DNA of 64,000 nucleotides from Corylus avellana (lineage: Eukaryota; Streptophyta; Magnoliopsida; Fagales; Betulaceae). Shown in pieces: positions 46,888 to 60,129 of this stretch (the stretch's first letter is position 1; each line of letters begins with the position of its first letter). The stretch is from NCBI RefSeq assembly GCF_901000735.1, contig NC_081542.1:37568571-37632570 (forward strand), given 5' to 3'. A model generated the notes under the pieces. The model was not told the origin of the DNA. It made no database searches and saw nothing but the letters and a program-made list of their open reading frames with translations. Both the position numbers and the translations under genes were made by a program.

Positions 46888-49800
46888 TCATCTGCCAATT
46901 GGAGATCTCCGTACTGTAACTATAGGTCCAGCATTTAAAGGAACGAGACTCCAATAAGAACCCTGATTGTCCAGACAACAACTACGCCATTTAATTCTAT
47001 AAGAGCCTACTGGAAAACCAGAAATATCAAGCAAACAACTAGCAAATCCTTGGCCTCTCTCATCTGGTTCAAAATGTGCAAATGCATAAACAACCCCGTC
47101 CTTGTTGTTATCACACCTTCTGCGCTTACTATTATTACTCCTTTTGGTACTTAAATTTGTCACATAATGCAATAGCATTTCATTGATTTCTACCATGTCA
47201 TCAGTTTCCCAAGCTCGACAACCCCACTGCTTTCGCTCCTTGTCTTCCTCACTTGGTCTGGGCTCCTGAAAGGAAACACTACAATAAAGGATGCAGTATA
47301 ACTTTGTTAGCCGAGCTGGGAGATCTGGTGGCAAGTTAACCAGTTGAAGACAAAGGTTTAGCGATAGGTGGAAGCCTGATAATACAGATATGCCATCTGG
47401 GTTATTAGTGTCCGAGTTGCAGGCAAAGAGCTCTGATCCAATGCAACTCCTGAATTTCACGACAAATTTAAAATTAAAATGGAGTTGTATTACAAATAAC
47501 AAAAGTGCACATTGACAAAAGAACTTTTAAAAAGTCTAAAGGACGACTAAAATCTTTGTATTTGAGAGTCCTCTTTCAGTTCACCAAAATAAAGAACAGC
47601 ATTTTTTTACCCAAAAACTGCCGAACAAATTAACAGACAGTTATTCAGAACAATTATACATCCTCACAGACTCACAGTAGATTGTAGAACCCAAGTTACT
47701 CAGAGCACATCATAAAGTATAAGTGGAACTCCAAATGAGGAAACAAGCCATCAGTTCCTAAAATTCGAAAGCAATCATAAAAAGAAGAGCTGTCACCATA
47801 TTGATACTCTTAAACAGTACAAGTCAACACCTTTTCTTTGGCCAGAAAAGAACAAAACAGAGCAAAGCTACAGATTAGCCATAAGAGGCATGCAGACAGG
47901 TAAGAAACAACTAATTAAGTAACCTCAAGTTTAACAATCCTAGAGCAATGAATCCATTTGCTGACCTAAACCTTTTTCTTTTTACATCAATCTCTCGTTC
48001 AGATCTTAAAATATATCTGAGGTGGTTGGTATACCAGATCTACTAAGGTTGGAAAGAGTCATCTATTAATACGATAAAGATATGAAGAAATACATTTAAC
48101 TATGTTGCTTCATAACATAAGAGCTTTAACATTGGTCCTTTCACACTACAGATATGGAATAATTCACTTAAGATCTTTCTAATTACTACTATGAAATAAG
48201 AGAAATCTTTAGCCAGCATGGCGAAACTGCTCAGCATACCTTACTTTAAAGAAATATTTGGGAGTCCGAAAAGGAATGTGTATCCATTTCATTATAATGC
48301 TCAACAGAAGTTGTAAACCCCCCTTGGTAACTTGGGATAAAATCTCCTCGTTATGCTCTCTATTTGCCTCTTGCAAACGAACAGCCTCCAAAACAGCATA
48401 ACTACAGACAGTAATAATATCCTTTCCTTCACATCCAACCTTCAAATTTGTATTCGTAGACTGCAAGTGAAAACAGCTCTTAAGCTGTCCACTAACATCA
48501 AAAAGCTGACAGAGATTTCTACTTGTCTCATGGTCTACATGGCATAAACGCCTAACTAAATCTTGTATTAACATTGCATGTAAACAGTTTTCCGAGTTTC
48601 TCAGACCACAAGTTGTAAAAGTTTCATAGGCTGGAAGATTTGGAAGAAAGAGTATGAAGCCAGTACTAAAGGCCAAAAGCGAACAACTTAGTGCAAGTGA
48701 TGAAATTACTTTGGAACTTTTGCAATCCATATCTATGAAAGATGTGGCAATTAGATCAAATTCTTGTGCTAGCTTCTTAAACTGCAAAGAAATCTGAATA
48801 ATTTCTGGCAAAGACTTCAGGCACTCAAATACACTCTTCTCCACCTCTCCATTATTGCTAATGCTGTCAGGGTTGAATGGGATGATTCTGAGAATTCTGA
48901 GTATATCCAACAAAGCTCTTAAAAGTTTAGCTCTTAGATGCAGAAACCATCTCTGGAAACAAAATTCTTGACCCAATGTGACAGCAGCTTCTAATGTTTT
49001 CCCTGAAGAGCAGATATCCTCATAAGCCTCCACAAGCTTTTCACTGTAGTTAGGCTCACTACTATTTCCAGCAGTATCCCTGCTGATTTCACCCAAAGCA
49101 TGACTGGCAGGAAATTTGTTCTTTTCTAACCAATCTACTAAAGTAGACCCTTGTTTTGGTAAAAGCAATAGCTGGATTTTCCTCTCAGAACGAGCCAATT
49201 GAATTATCGATGTTAACCAGCAGTGGAAGATATCAGACTGAACCTTTGTTATTAACTGCCCAAATATGAAAGCCACTGTGAACCATGCTCCCTGACATGC
49301 TGCATATGTCCCAGCTCTGTAAGCAGGCCAGTTATACCTCTCCTTCAACATCTTATTTGCACACTCTAGGGTAAGAATTTCTTTCTCAACCAAGTAATAA
49401 TTAAAAAAGTTTTTATTAAGACTGCAAGTTCCCTCACTTTCGTCCACCAAGCAATCCCAAAAGAATCGACTGTGGAACAAAAGAGAGTAGATTGTATGTG
49501 TATAGCAATCAAACAAGCTGCACTGACACACCCGTTCAACCAGGAGCTTCACTCTTTCAAATGCTATTGAAGTGAGAACACCAGCTTCATTGAGATTTTC
49601 AAGACAGGCAACCAAAAATCTGAATGCAATAAGTACAAGTTTTGACCTTACGACTGTGCTCTTCTCTTTTTTGAAGTCCATCTCAAGAACCAGTGTATCT
49701 GATTGGCTTTTAGCCAGGACATGTTCATGCATATTTGCAAGACACTCAACAAATAAACAGATCTTGTCCAGCACCAAAACACCCAGATCCGGATGTTCAC

Positions 49801-52800
49801 CAACCAAAAGAGCAAGAAGGTGGAGCAGACTATGAACTTCTTGAAACACTCGAGAGTCAATCTGGCAAAGATCATTTACCAGCAACGTCATCTGGTCTAT
49901 AATCAATGAGATCACTCTTGATGGCAGAGGAGAGGAACAGAACATACTAGATTCTATTTCCATTCTTCCCCTAAGCTTGATTGATAAATCCACCAGAACA
50001 CGGATGGATAAGAAGCTCTTCGACGTGATTGGAAATTGGGAGGAATTTTCAGCTATGGTTAAAAGGTTAGCAAATTCGGGCAGGTCCAGACAGGGCAAAT
50101 GAGGTAGCATATATGGAAGGATCTGCACATTCCCCCATAATGGTCAAGAGTGTAAATTTTACAATATTACATCACAAGTTCATCTATGGGAGCTCAGAAA
50201 TTACCTTATGTAGAATCTGTAGAGCTTCATATTGCATAAATGGGGGAAGTTCGGGCTCAATCATTGTGCTCAATAATGATTTGACTAGATCTGCACTCAC
50301 AGGAAAATGACATAATCCTTTTATCAAAATGAAATGCAAGCATCTTAATACTGTAGCTTTCATACGCGATGTCTTTTCTTGTTTAAGAAATGAGAAAAGC
50401 ACGTCCACCTGCATCATGATGTAAAATAATAATAAAGCACAGCTATTGTAAAAAAATTGTCAAGAATAATCATGATCTCTGACCACTTAAAATTCTTTCA
50501 TTTGTTAAAGTAGTAGAGAAACCTAATTTAACCCATTTTATACATACATACATATTCTGCATACAAGCATTCATGTGCATCATGCATGCATATATTGTGT
50601 GTATATATTCTCAATTATTTCTGAACAGGTATATANNNNNNNNNNNNNNNNNNNNNNNNNNNNNNNNNNNNNNNNNNNNNNNNNNNNNNNNNNNNNNNNN
50701 NNNNNNNNNNNNNNNNNNNNNNNNNNNNNNNNNNNCTGTGAACCATGCTCCCTGACATGCTGCATATGTCCCAGCTCTGTAAGCAGGCCAGTTATACCTC
50801 TCCTTCAACATCTTATTTGCACACTCTAGGGTAAGAATTTCTTTCTCAACCAAGTAATAATTAAAAAAGTTTTTATTAAGACTGCAAGTTCCCTCACTTT
50901 CGTCCACCAAGCAATCCCAAAAGAATCGACTGTGGAACAAAAGAGAGTAGATTGTATGTGTATAGCAATCAAACAAGCTGCACTGACACACCCGTTCAAC
51001 CAGGAGCTTCACTCTTTCAAATGCTATTGAAGTGAGAACACCAGCTTCATTGAGATTTTCAAGACAGGCAACCAAAAATCTGAATGCAATAAGTACAAGT
51101 TTTGACCTTACGACTGTGCTCTTCTCTTTTTTGAAGTCCATCTCAAGAACCAGTGTATCTGATTGGCTTTTAGCCAGGACATGTTCATGCATATTTGCAA
51201 GACACTCAACAAATAAACAGATCTTGTCCAGCACCAAAACACCCAGATCCGGATGTTCACCAACCAAAAGAGCAAGAAGGTGGAGCAGACTATGAACTTC
51301 TTGAAACACTCGAGAGTCAATCTGGCAAAGATCATTTACCAGCAACGTCATCTGGTCTATAATCAATGAGATCACTCTTGATGGCAGAGGAGAGGAACAG
51401 AACATACTAGATTCTATTTCCATTCTTCCCCTAAGCTTGATTGATAAATCCACCAGAACACGGATGGATAAGAAGCTCTTCGACGTGATTGGAAATTGGG
51501 AGGAATTTTCAGCTATGGTTAAAAGGTTAGCAAATTCGGGCAGGTCCAGACAGGGCAAATGAGGTAGCATATATGGAAGGATCTGCACATTCCCCCATAA
51601 TGGTCAAGAGTGTAAATTTTACAATATTACATCACAAGTTCATCTATGGGAGCTCAGAAATTACCTTATGTAGAATCTGTAGAGCTTCATATTGCATAAA
51701 TGGGGGAAGTTCGGGCTCAATCATTGTGCTCAATAATGATTTGACTAGATCTGCACTCACAGGAAAATGACATAATCCTTTTATCAAAATGAAATGCAAG
51801 CATCTTAATACTGTAGCTTTCATACGCGATGTCTTTTCTTGTTTAAGAAATGAGAAAAGCACGTCCACCTGCATCATGATGTAAAATAATAATAAAGCAC
51901 AGCTATTGTAAAAAAATTGTCAAGAATAATCATGATCTCTGACCACTTAAAATTCTTTCATTTGTTAAAGTAGTAGAGAAACCTAATTTAACCCATTTTA
52001 TACATACATACATATTCTGCATACAAGCATTCATGTGCATCATGCATGCATATATTGTGTGTATATATTCTCAATTATTTCTGAACAGGTATATATATAT
52101 ATATATACCTATGTGTGTGTGCACACATACGCACGTGCTCATGAGTACGTCAAAGCTGGAAAGTTTTCAGAGTTAAGAGAAAGCAGACAAGCATATTCTG
52201 CTTACATGCAACCCTGCCTCTCCAACAACAACAACAACAACAAAGACAGAAAATCACGATAAGAGACTGAAAAAGGTACCTGTTCAGAAATAAGAATCAT
52301 TGATTTGGAAGCAATTTTTGAGAGTGATACCAGCAAAGAGACCAAAACATCCTCTTCTGAAGAGTCCAACATTAACTTTAGACCCGTCTGAAGCACATAA
52401 ATTGTCAGTATCATTCTAACTCTAAAAATAGAAGATATATTGGACCCAAAAACAATTCACTTTAATCAGTAAAAATTTTCCACCAATCATGAGCTTTGAA
52501 TATGAATAGTAACAAGGTAAGTTATTTACTTATGAATGTCTGTTGTACTAGACTGCTAGCTAGGATAAAGCTTAAATGAGCATTGCTTCTACTACTTTTG
52601 ATCATTTTGTCTTACAGCTTCACGTACAAGATCCATATAATCTAAAGCACACTCCTATACACAAAAACTCATTTGTACATGTGTTGCTCTCAAAATGACT
52701 GAACAGCTAATTTGGAGCTCAGATAAGAAAGAGAAATCAAACTGCTTATGGTTAGTAAGCCCAAATCTTTGCTCAACAAAATAACTTGTTCTACAAGAAA

Positions 52801-54808
52801 AGTTTCCAATGCTAGCGGTCAAGCTTTTATGGACATCACATAATATAACTACTTTTGGTTGATGATCAACATAATTTAGAAAGATGTTTAGATTTTCACA
52901 CAAATATCTACATACATACATACATACATACATACATAACATAAAAGATACAAGAGCGCGCCCATATATGTGTGTGTGTGTGTGTGTCTATATATATATA
53001 CATACACACATACATATGTGTATACACGTATATTCACATGTATGTGTATGTCATGTGGTTAATAAATTCTTGAAATTGATGTTGAACCACAATAACATGT
53101 ACAAAATTGTCAAAATCCAATGGTGTGCCCTCCATTGCATGTAATATGACTATATCATCGGTTACTTTCATTAATCCTGACAGTGTTCCTTTATCATGCC
53201 CAGGTTTTCTCATTAAAGCAAGAGAGAGAGAGAGCAATAGCATTCCACAACAAAACTAAATGTATAGCCTCTATGCAGATTTCCATGTCTATCTAGAACT
53301 GAAACAAAATCAGAGGAGGCCAAGAACCTTGTAAGCTCTATTTGCAACTGAATATGAGCACCCAATTTTTGCAAAAACTCGTGCTGCAGCTAACTTTACC
53401 GCATACAGTGTTTCAGATGAAGTCACCATATTAACCAGCATCTCTAATAAAATAGACGCAAAATCATCTGATAACTCGGAAAAGCATCCGGCCGCAAATA
53501 ATGACGCTTTCAGCTGTAGAAACCAAATCAAATGTTTCAGACCACTTCCAGGCAGCTTTGTATAGAAAATCAGTTAAGATAAAGAACCAAGTACTTTGTA
53601 GAAAGCTTATCAAAAAAAAAAAAAAGTACTTTGTAGAAAGAGTGGTCAAAGAAGAAGGGGGCAGGGGGCAGGTGAACAATGAGCCCATGACATCAGTGTC
53701 AATCTTCACAGCCTTCATATATGAGTCAAAACATAGATTACAATTTGTTTCCTAACATTCCATGCAAAAGTCCTATAATGAAGTTGTCCATATCAATTTC
53801 CATATAACTTCTTATTGCTTCAGAGTTCATACATGTGTCGCAATCTGATTTGAGAAAGGAATAAGTCAATTTTGGCCTTTGGGAGCCTTAGAATATAGAA
53901 TGAGGGTGCTTAAACTCTCATATAAATGAACTTAAATGTTATAATTTGCTCAACCTGTAAAGTTGTTATTGTTACACCAAAAAAAAAGAATATATAGGAC
54001 CATAAAGATGACGATGAGCAAACAAAATTGGGCTGCAGAAACAACAATTTGTAACAGGAGAAAGATACTTATCTCACCTCCAAAACATGAGAAGAAACTA
54101 GACTAGAAAGTATCAAGTATCGTATCTGAGCACTGTCTTTTGCAAAATCAGCCCAACAACCAAAGAGAGCTAAAGCCAATGCTCTTGACTCAACATCACC
54201 AGTGTCAAAAACAACTTTTATTCTTGTCAATAATTCTAAATGATTTAGCACCATGACCTTTGACAAAATCCCTTTTCGTCCTTTACTTTTCTTCTTCTTG
54301 TCACGATGCCTGCGCTCGGATAGGAAAATCCTAACAACAGCAAATTTGGTGTGTTTATCACCCAACCTAAAAGCATCAGCAAGCCGTAACAGAATGGTGT
54401 TCGCAAAAAGCATATCCTCCCCTGGAACTAAGCCAAACATGTTATACACTGCCATAGTAGGTTCAGGTTCTCTACTCCAACGCTCCAGCCTTGGCCCCGT
54501 TTGTAATATAGTTTCAATGGATAGACCTAAGTAGTGCCAAACTCTCATTACTTACAAGCAAACTTAACATTGCATCAAATTAAATCAGTTTGAGTTCTCC
54601 TTCTCTCAATTGGACATGATTAATCAAACCAGTAGATTTGCACCAGTTTGAAGAGTCCAAATCACATATGAAAAACATGAGATCCGAGAACTCATTGTAA
54701 AAAAGATAAAATAAAATAGGATGTGCTCTAACCAGGTTTTTTGGAACGGAGGGCCTTCTCAAGCTCATTACTCCATTCCATGGCACAAGCAGCAGAATTT
54801 CTCTCCAT
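46888..54808 (-). CDS. INTS7: Integrator complex subunit 7 homologue (INTS7/EMB1895-like)
   Basis: Seven exons: 54808-54733, 54526-54078, 53513-53328, 52387-52280, 51868-51665 (or its copy 50408-50205), 50122-48240 and 47449-46888. All introns are GT/AG and phases agree, giving about 1155 residues, close to the Arabidopsis homologue. The N-terminus MERNSAACAMEWSNELEKAL, the early block YNMFGLVPGEDMLFANTILLRLADAF and the C-terminal block VGSYRIKW are characteristic. The protein is an alpha-helical ARM/HEAT-type scaffold (about residues 20-600) with a distinct C-terminal domain. A basic KKKKSKGRKG loop lies near residue 108 and a KRSNNSKRRR stretch in the last 120 residues. In animals INTS7 is part of the nuclear Integrator complex; the plant counterpart belongs to the snRNA 3'-processing complex and is embryo-essential. 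Exon 5 and the start of exon 6 appear twice because of an assembly fault at 50636-50735. Confidence 0.94.
50636..50735. other. Assembly gap (100 N) inside INTS7
   Basis: Exactly 100 N. The left neighbour ends in GAACAGGTATATA, the start of a (TA)n microsatellite; the right neighbour starts in the middle of INTS7 exon 6. Confidence 0.95.
50736..52095. repeat. Duplicate of 49276-50635 (unmerged contig overlap)
   Basis: These 1360 bases match 49276-50635 at a constant offset of 1460, through exon 5, intron 5 and about 850 bp of exon 6, with no difference seen. The first copy ends exactly at the gap and the second starts exactly after it. This is the pattern of two overlapping contigs placed end to end, not of a biological duplication. 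Confidence 0.93.
52910..53060. repeat. Microsatellite cluster in INTS7 intron 3
   Basis: (CATA)n at 52910-52938, (GT)n at 52970-52987 and (TA)n/(CATA)n at 52989-53040. All are intronic. Confidence 0.8.
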
Positions 54809-54849
54809 TACTGCTTCTTCCCAAGCCCCTTTCGCCACCTGAATTAAGA

Positions 54850-55904
54850 ATCTTACCTATCTTAATTGACAAAAGATAAATAAAATAAAAACTGTTCCAA
54901 CGAACCAAAATACAAGAGCACCACAATATCATATCTGAATCACTCAAAAACTTTCTTGATGAGTTTTTCTTATTAAACAAAAGCTTGAGTTTATAAGGTA
55001 TTTTCAAAGTATAACACCCAGATGCTAATCATCAATTTTCCACGCTATTTATATAGTCAGTTCTGCTTGTTAAATTAATATCATTAGTTCATCAGGTAAG
55101 TTCTTTCAAAATTTAACAGTTAAAACTGAGTGATTAATTTTCGATTTCCCTTAGGAATGAATTATCATCAAATAAAATCAACTGAAGGCACAGCTTTTTG
55201 ACTTGTAGCTGTGACTTTTCTTTTTTAAATATAATACTGCAGAATAAACAATTTGCTACGTTGCTTTACAGCCACAATAATATTAACAAAAAAGTTTACA
55301 AAAGAAAAAAATTTCAATCAACTGCATGGTCTTGCTACTTAAATTATGACTATTAGTTGGATTAAGGATTACAAACAAAAGCTATGCCAAGCTAGGACTC
55401 ACAAACGTTGGTGGGTCACATATGGGTCGGGCAATGCAAGATTAGGATTAAAACAATAACCAACCAAAGAAAGCATTCATCACATATGGTCCAGACTACA
55501 AACATTCCAACACAAAACCTAACATTAAGAAAATATAACTGTGACAATATGACCATGTTCTCAAGCAAGATAACATACAGTTCAATTGTGTTTCCTTCTC
55601 CATCATTTACAAAGGCAACGCACCCATTTCTAGGACTTGGTGGGATTGAAATGTTATTTTGTGGTGGATTCAGGTTCTTGAATCCCTTGGAAAATGAAAA
55701 GAAAAGCCTCTGGAAAAAACATAATAACCAAACACTACCTTCCATTTCTTTGAGAAATTTCATCAAACACTTGGTGCCATAAGCAAAACAAGACACGGTC
55801 TAAGCTATTTTAAGTGAAGAATATATAACCCAGCAAGAGGTATTGATCAGACAAAAAAGATGATAAAAAGAACATCAAAACTTTGATGAGAATACTCGGG
55901 AGTA
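54850..55904. other. 5' flank of INTS7, no gene recognised
   Basis: The reading frames at 55408-55796 overlap on both strands and carry no domain. The putative INTS7 leader (GAAGAAGCAGTA before the ATG at 54808) has no clear upstream gene. Confidence 0.4.
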
Positions 55905-57037
55905 GAGGTGGTTATCGGTTCGGAAAAGTCATTTTCAGTCGGTTAACCGAAATTGTCGGTTAAATCAGTTAATTCACCGACTGCATTTCGATAACAAAGT
56001 ATTTCGAAATTTTCAGTTAATTTCAGTAGTCGGTTAATCAGTTAACCATGAGCCCATTTAATTGGGCCGATGCTATTTTTAAATGGGCCAAAAATTGGTT
56101 GTTTTGAGAGCCCAAAATATTTTTTTTGGGGCTAAGAAGACAAAAAAAGAACTTATTGAACATGTTTTTTTGAGCCAAAATCAATCTTGAGGGCCCAAAT
56201 TTGTTTTTTGGGCTAAAATAACTTATTGAACATGTTTTTTGGGCTAAATAACAAATTTACTGTACAGGCCTAGAGCTTTAACAAAGGTTCTAAATTGGTT
56301 TTTTCTGTTCAGTCCTGGAGTGTAAAGTTCTTTCTGTTCTCATGGTTTTCAATTGGTATGCAATTCGCAAATTGGTTACAAAAATGGGTAGATTCAGACA
56401 ATCCCAAACCTTCGCAAATTTAGAATCCATCAAAGAATAATAAATAAAGTCTCAACTAAGCCACCTCCAACATGGATTACCTTCAATTCCCTAAATTTTC
56501 TTCCTTCAATAATCAAACAAATCAAAACATAAACATAATGATCAATATATAAAAGAGTAAAATACCACAAATAAGTAATATCAAGTAAGAAAGCAATAAG
56601 AATATAAGATGCAAAAAAACTTAATCAATCTACTGAAAAAAAAAAAAAAAAAAAATGCCAATGAATGCACCCCATGCACCCAGCCTATACATCAAACCTA
56701 AAGGTCCTAAACAACCAAAACCTGACACAAACAGAGAAGAAAAACAAGGGCCCAACGGCAATACAAATTTCAAGAATAATTACAGCAATTAGCAAATGCT
56801 TATCCAAAAGAAGAAAATTTATTCGCAGGAAAAATCAAGGAAGCGTAGAAAATTAAAAATCTATCATTTTCATTCCTAAGTATTCCTAAATCCTAATAAT
56901 ATAAACAAACTCGAAAATAAATGCAAAATCAAAGAATCAAGTGTTCAAAATCAAAGAATCAAAATCTATACCCTCAATTAGTTCAAAAAATAAAAATCAA
57001 AGAAAATGAAGTAACTCGAAAAATTTATACCTGAAAA

Positions 57038-57168
57038 GACGGGAGACGAGAGAGAGATACGACCGCTTGCCGCTTGCAACAAGAAAGCGAGGGAGACGAC
57101 GGTGAAGTTAAGCCACCGGACACGACGGGAGACGAGAGAGAGACACAACGGCTTGCCGCTTGCAACGA
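57038..57168. repeat. 86-bp tandem repeat running into a gap
   Basis: The unit starts GACGGGAGACGAGAGAGAGA at 57038 and again at 57124, and includes GCTTGCCGCTTGCAAC. The second unit is cut by the gap at 57169, so the copy number is unknown. Confidence 0.8.
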
Positions 57169-57268
57169 NNNNNNNNNNNNNNNNNNNNNNNNNNNNNNNN
57201 NNNNNNNNNNNNNNNNNNNNNNNNNNNNNNNNNNNNNNNNNNNNNNNNNNNNNNNNNNNNNNNNNNNN
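57169..57268. other. Assembly gap (100 N)
   Basis: Exactly 100 N, entered from the left through the 86-bp tandem repeat, which probably caused the break. Confidence 0.95.
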
Positions 57269-58187
57269 GTCACATCAATTTGTAAAAAAAATTTTGTAAA
57301 ATTTGTTTGTAAGCTTAGCATTCCTACCATAGTGAATGGCTACAGTTGAACTTGGAGTTTAACTGTAACAATCATAATGTATAGGAAAACTATTGTAGGT
57401 GAGTTTTTGTGATTTTTTTTAGATTTTTCCTATATATAGAAAAATGAAGCAGATTTATGGTAGCTACTGGAAATGATTAGGGTTCAAATAAAAGTTCAGT
57501 TTATATTCAATCTTAAAACGAAGTCGTTTTGAGTTTCAAATTTTTTTTTTTTTTTTAATGTCAAAACGATGCCGTTTTACTATGTAGGAACAGTATTAAC
57601 TGAACCGAACCGACGTCGGTATAAAAAATTCATACCGATTTTTGAACCACAAAAGTCGGTTGACAATTAATTTTGGTTCAATTGTGGTGGTTAATTTGCC
57701 CATCCAGGGACGGAGCCATCAGGAGTGGAGATGCCCCCTCTCAACCCTCAAAATTTCTCCTTACCCCTAGTAATTTTTTTTCGAAGTAGCTTGGTTGCCC
57801 ACCCTCAATCCCTCAATCACTTGTTAGAGGCATCTACATTACACGGGCAAAGCATTTCCAAGATTAAAAGGACTGAGATTTGGTCTTTTTGATGCTTTCA
57901 CCATATCAAATTTTAAAGTTTCAGAAGTTTTAGGTTAGCATTTTCACTTTTCTAAGGACGAAGACCAACGAAACACTGCGTTTAAATCTTTTTACAAAAC
58001 GTTCCATTTTATTAAAGTTTTTAACAAAACATGTCGGATTGTCTTGGTGTTTTGGGAGCTGCTGCATTTTAATTTTTGCGCTGGCGTGATTTAAAAGCTT
58101 TGTTTAGAGTTTTTTTTTTTTAGTTTTTTTTCTTCCTTCTAGTAAACGTGACCTTTAGGCTTTAGCCTTATGATGCCAGCCTGCCAT

Positions 58188-58500
58188 GGGATCCGGATCC
58201 CCTCCCATTACTAGAAAAATGAGATTCTATGTTTTTTTAATCTTAGCCATCATTTGCATCTAAGGGTCCAAGATATGCCACGTATCTATCAATATCAAAA
58301 CCTAAAAACAAACACAACCACATTGAATTATATATCAAATCTAAATTAAGAAAAATTAATTAATTTTTTTTATTTTTTAAAACAAAATTAAAAAGACAAC
58401 CCCAAGAAGGAGAAGCCACCCCAAAGGAAGGTGGGGGCGACTCACCGCCACCCCCGCCCATTTGGGATGGCGCGCGGCCACTCCCAACAATCATATGACG
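58188..58500. repeat. MULE-like fragment with GC-rich part
   Basis: It starts with the 14-bp palindrome GGGATCCGGATCCC, followed by an AT-rich arm and then a GC-rich GGTGGGGGCGACTCACCGCC block. This layout resembles the MULEs at 12890 and 37880. Right end and target duplication are not found. Confidence 0.35.
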
Positions 58501-58621
58501 AATATTCCTTGAATTATTTATTTATTAATATTTTTTAATCAACTTTTTGTTTAGTTTTAATTTTTAATTTTGCCCCATCTCAGCCAAGATTCTGGCTTTG
58601 CCACTATTCCCACCCCTACTT

Positions 58622-59100
58622 TGTAATACTTCGATCCCATATTGGGAAAATGAGAAAAAGCCCACGTAGAATAGGTGGTTTATAAAGATAGTCATGAGTG
58701 TTAAGTCTCACATTGCCTAGTTACTAGGTGAAACTGGGTTTTATAATGAATTTTAATAAAACTTCAAATTGACTAGTCTTTTTGGAGTAATAGCGCAAAT
58801 GTGACTAGCATTTTTCCTTGGATCGTTACAAGTGGTATCAGAGCCACCTAGTAATGCCAGGTCATATGGTACTGGAGCACTGCATGATGTGGCCCTAACA
58901 AGGACATCAGGAATTTAAGAGGGAGAATTTGTAATACCTCAATCCCATATTGGGAAGATGAGAAAAAACCTACATAATCATTAGTATTAGTCCCACATTA
59001 CCTATTTAATAGGTGAAACTGGGCTTTATAATGAATTATAAAAAAACTTCAAATTGTCTAGTCCTTTTGGGGTGCTAACGCTTTTCCCTGGGTCGTTACA
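58622..59100 (+). mobile_element. TRIM element with PBS and PPT
   Basis: LTRs at 58622-58830 (209 bp) and 58932-59100 (169 bp) both start TGTAATAC and end CGTTACA. TGGTATCAGAGC (58833-58844) is a perfect initiator-Met tRNA primer-binding site two bases after the first LTR. The purine tract AAGAGGGAGAA precedes the second LTR. Flanks TACTT and TACTC form a nearly exact 5-bp target duplication. The internal part is only 101 bp. The 5' LTR has a roughly 20-bp GAATAGGTGGTTTATAAAGA segment that the 3' LTR lacks. Confidence 0.85.
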
Positions 59101-59119
59101 TACTCGGAGTGTGTTCTTA

Positions 59120-60002
59120 GAGCACTAGCAACAGATGCCCTATATGGCATTTCCTTCCCTATGCTTAGGGAAAAAAGAGAAAAAACCACAAAACACACCC
59201 ACATCAAAAGCCCTAAATTTAACTTACCCCAAGGGGTAGCTACAGTGTTTCCCAATGCAATGAGAAATACTGTAGCTACTCAATGCAATGGGAAATACTG
59301 TAACTACCCAATGCTTTATTTTAATGATAATATACCACAAGTCTCTCTCATCTCTCCTCTCTCCTCTCACGTTTCCTGATCTTTTCGTCCTCCTCTCTTC
59401 TTCTTCATAGCACTTCTGTCTTCCTCTCCGCCTCTCTCTCTATCTCAAATGGAACGGATCTTTATCGCTCATGTTCTCTCCTCCCCCATTTCTAGTCAAG
59501 AACTGAACAGAACAAAAAAAACTGAAGACCAAAATTTTCAAAATGATGAAACCCATAAATTCCTCAAAAAGAACAAATCCACATAATCATCAACCCAAAA
59601 ACATTGAATATTCCACCACTCGACATTAGTTATGGAGGAGGAACCGGAGAAGGTGGAAATCATGTTGAACGACCACGAAATTTCAGAGCTTGAAAAGAAA
59701 GGTAAATCAACAAACAAAAAAAATATCAAAGCCTAGAAATCAATGGAGACTAGAGAGAGAGATTGAGAGACAGAGAGAGAGAGACAGAGAGAGAGAGAGA
59801 AAACGCAGACGGGGAGAAAAGGGATGGATTTTTCTAGAATAAAAAAAAAATAAAAAAAAAAAGTGAAAGTAAAAAAATATTATTTTAATGATATAGAGAA
59901 TATTTAAGAAATTTATTGTGGGGTATATTTAGATAGAGAACTAAAAAGTAATTTTATTCCTTAAATTTAAAGAAAATGGTTGAATATATGCTGCTAGTGC
60001 TC
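59120..60002. mobile_element. PIF/Harbinger-like non-autonomous element
   Basis: The left end GAGCACTAGCAACAG and right end GAGCACTAGCAGCAT (read inward) are flanked by TTA and GTA. The 883-bp body has GA-rich tracts (59745-59805) and CTACAGTGTTTCCCAATGCA words like those in the element at 4705. No transposase is seen. Confidence 0.6.
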
Positions 60003-60129
60003 GTAGAATCAATTGTTAACAATATAGCAACATCACCAGATAAGAATCCTTGTAGTGTTTCAATTGTTGAAGATAAGGAAGTGTGATCACATTATCTTGT
60101 AAATGTTATCTCTTAGATTAGTCATTGAT

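Larger units (their letters stand above)
55905..57708. mobile_element. Candidate hAT-like element with CGGTTAACCG repeats
   Basis: The left end TAGAGGTGGTTATCGGTTCGG is followed by several GTCGGTTAA/TTAACCGA words. The right part (57595-57708) has GAACCGAACCGACGTCGG and ends GGTTAATTTGCCCATCCA, an approximate inverse. No 8-bp target duplication is convincing. The interior includes the 86-bp repeat and an N gap. Confidence 0.35.

Noticed and set aside
50611..51588. Second INTS7-like reading frame as a tandem gene copy
   Set aside because: It is identical to the first copy and bounded by the N gap, so it is explained by contig overlap. Its last residues before the stop come from translating N and intron sequence.
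55408..55796. Pair of opposite-strand open frames of about 125 residues
   Set aside because: They overlap each other, lack any recognised domain and have no splice support.
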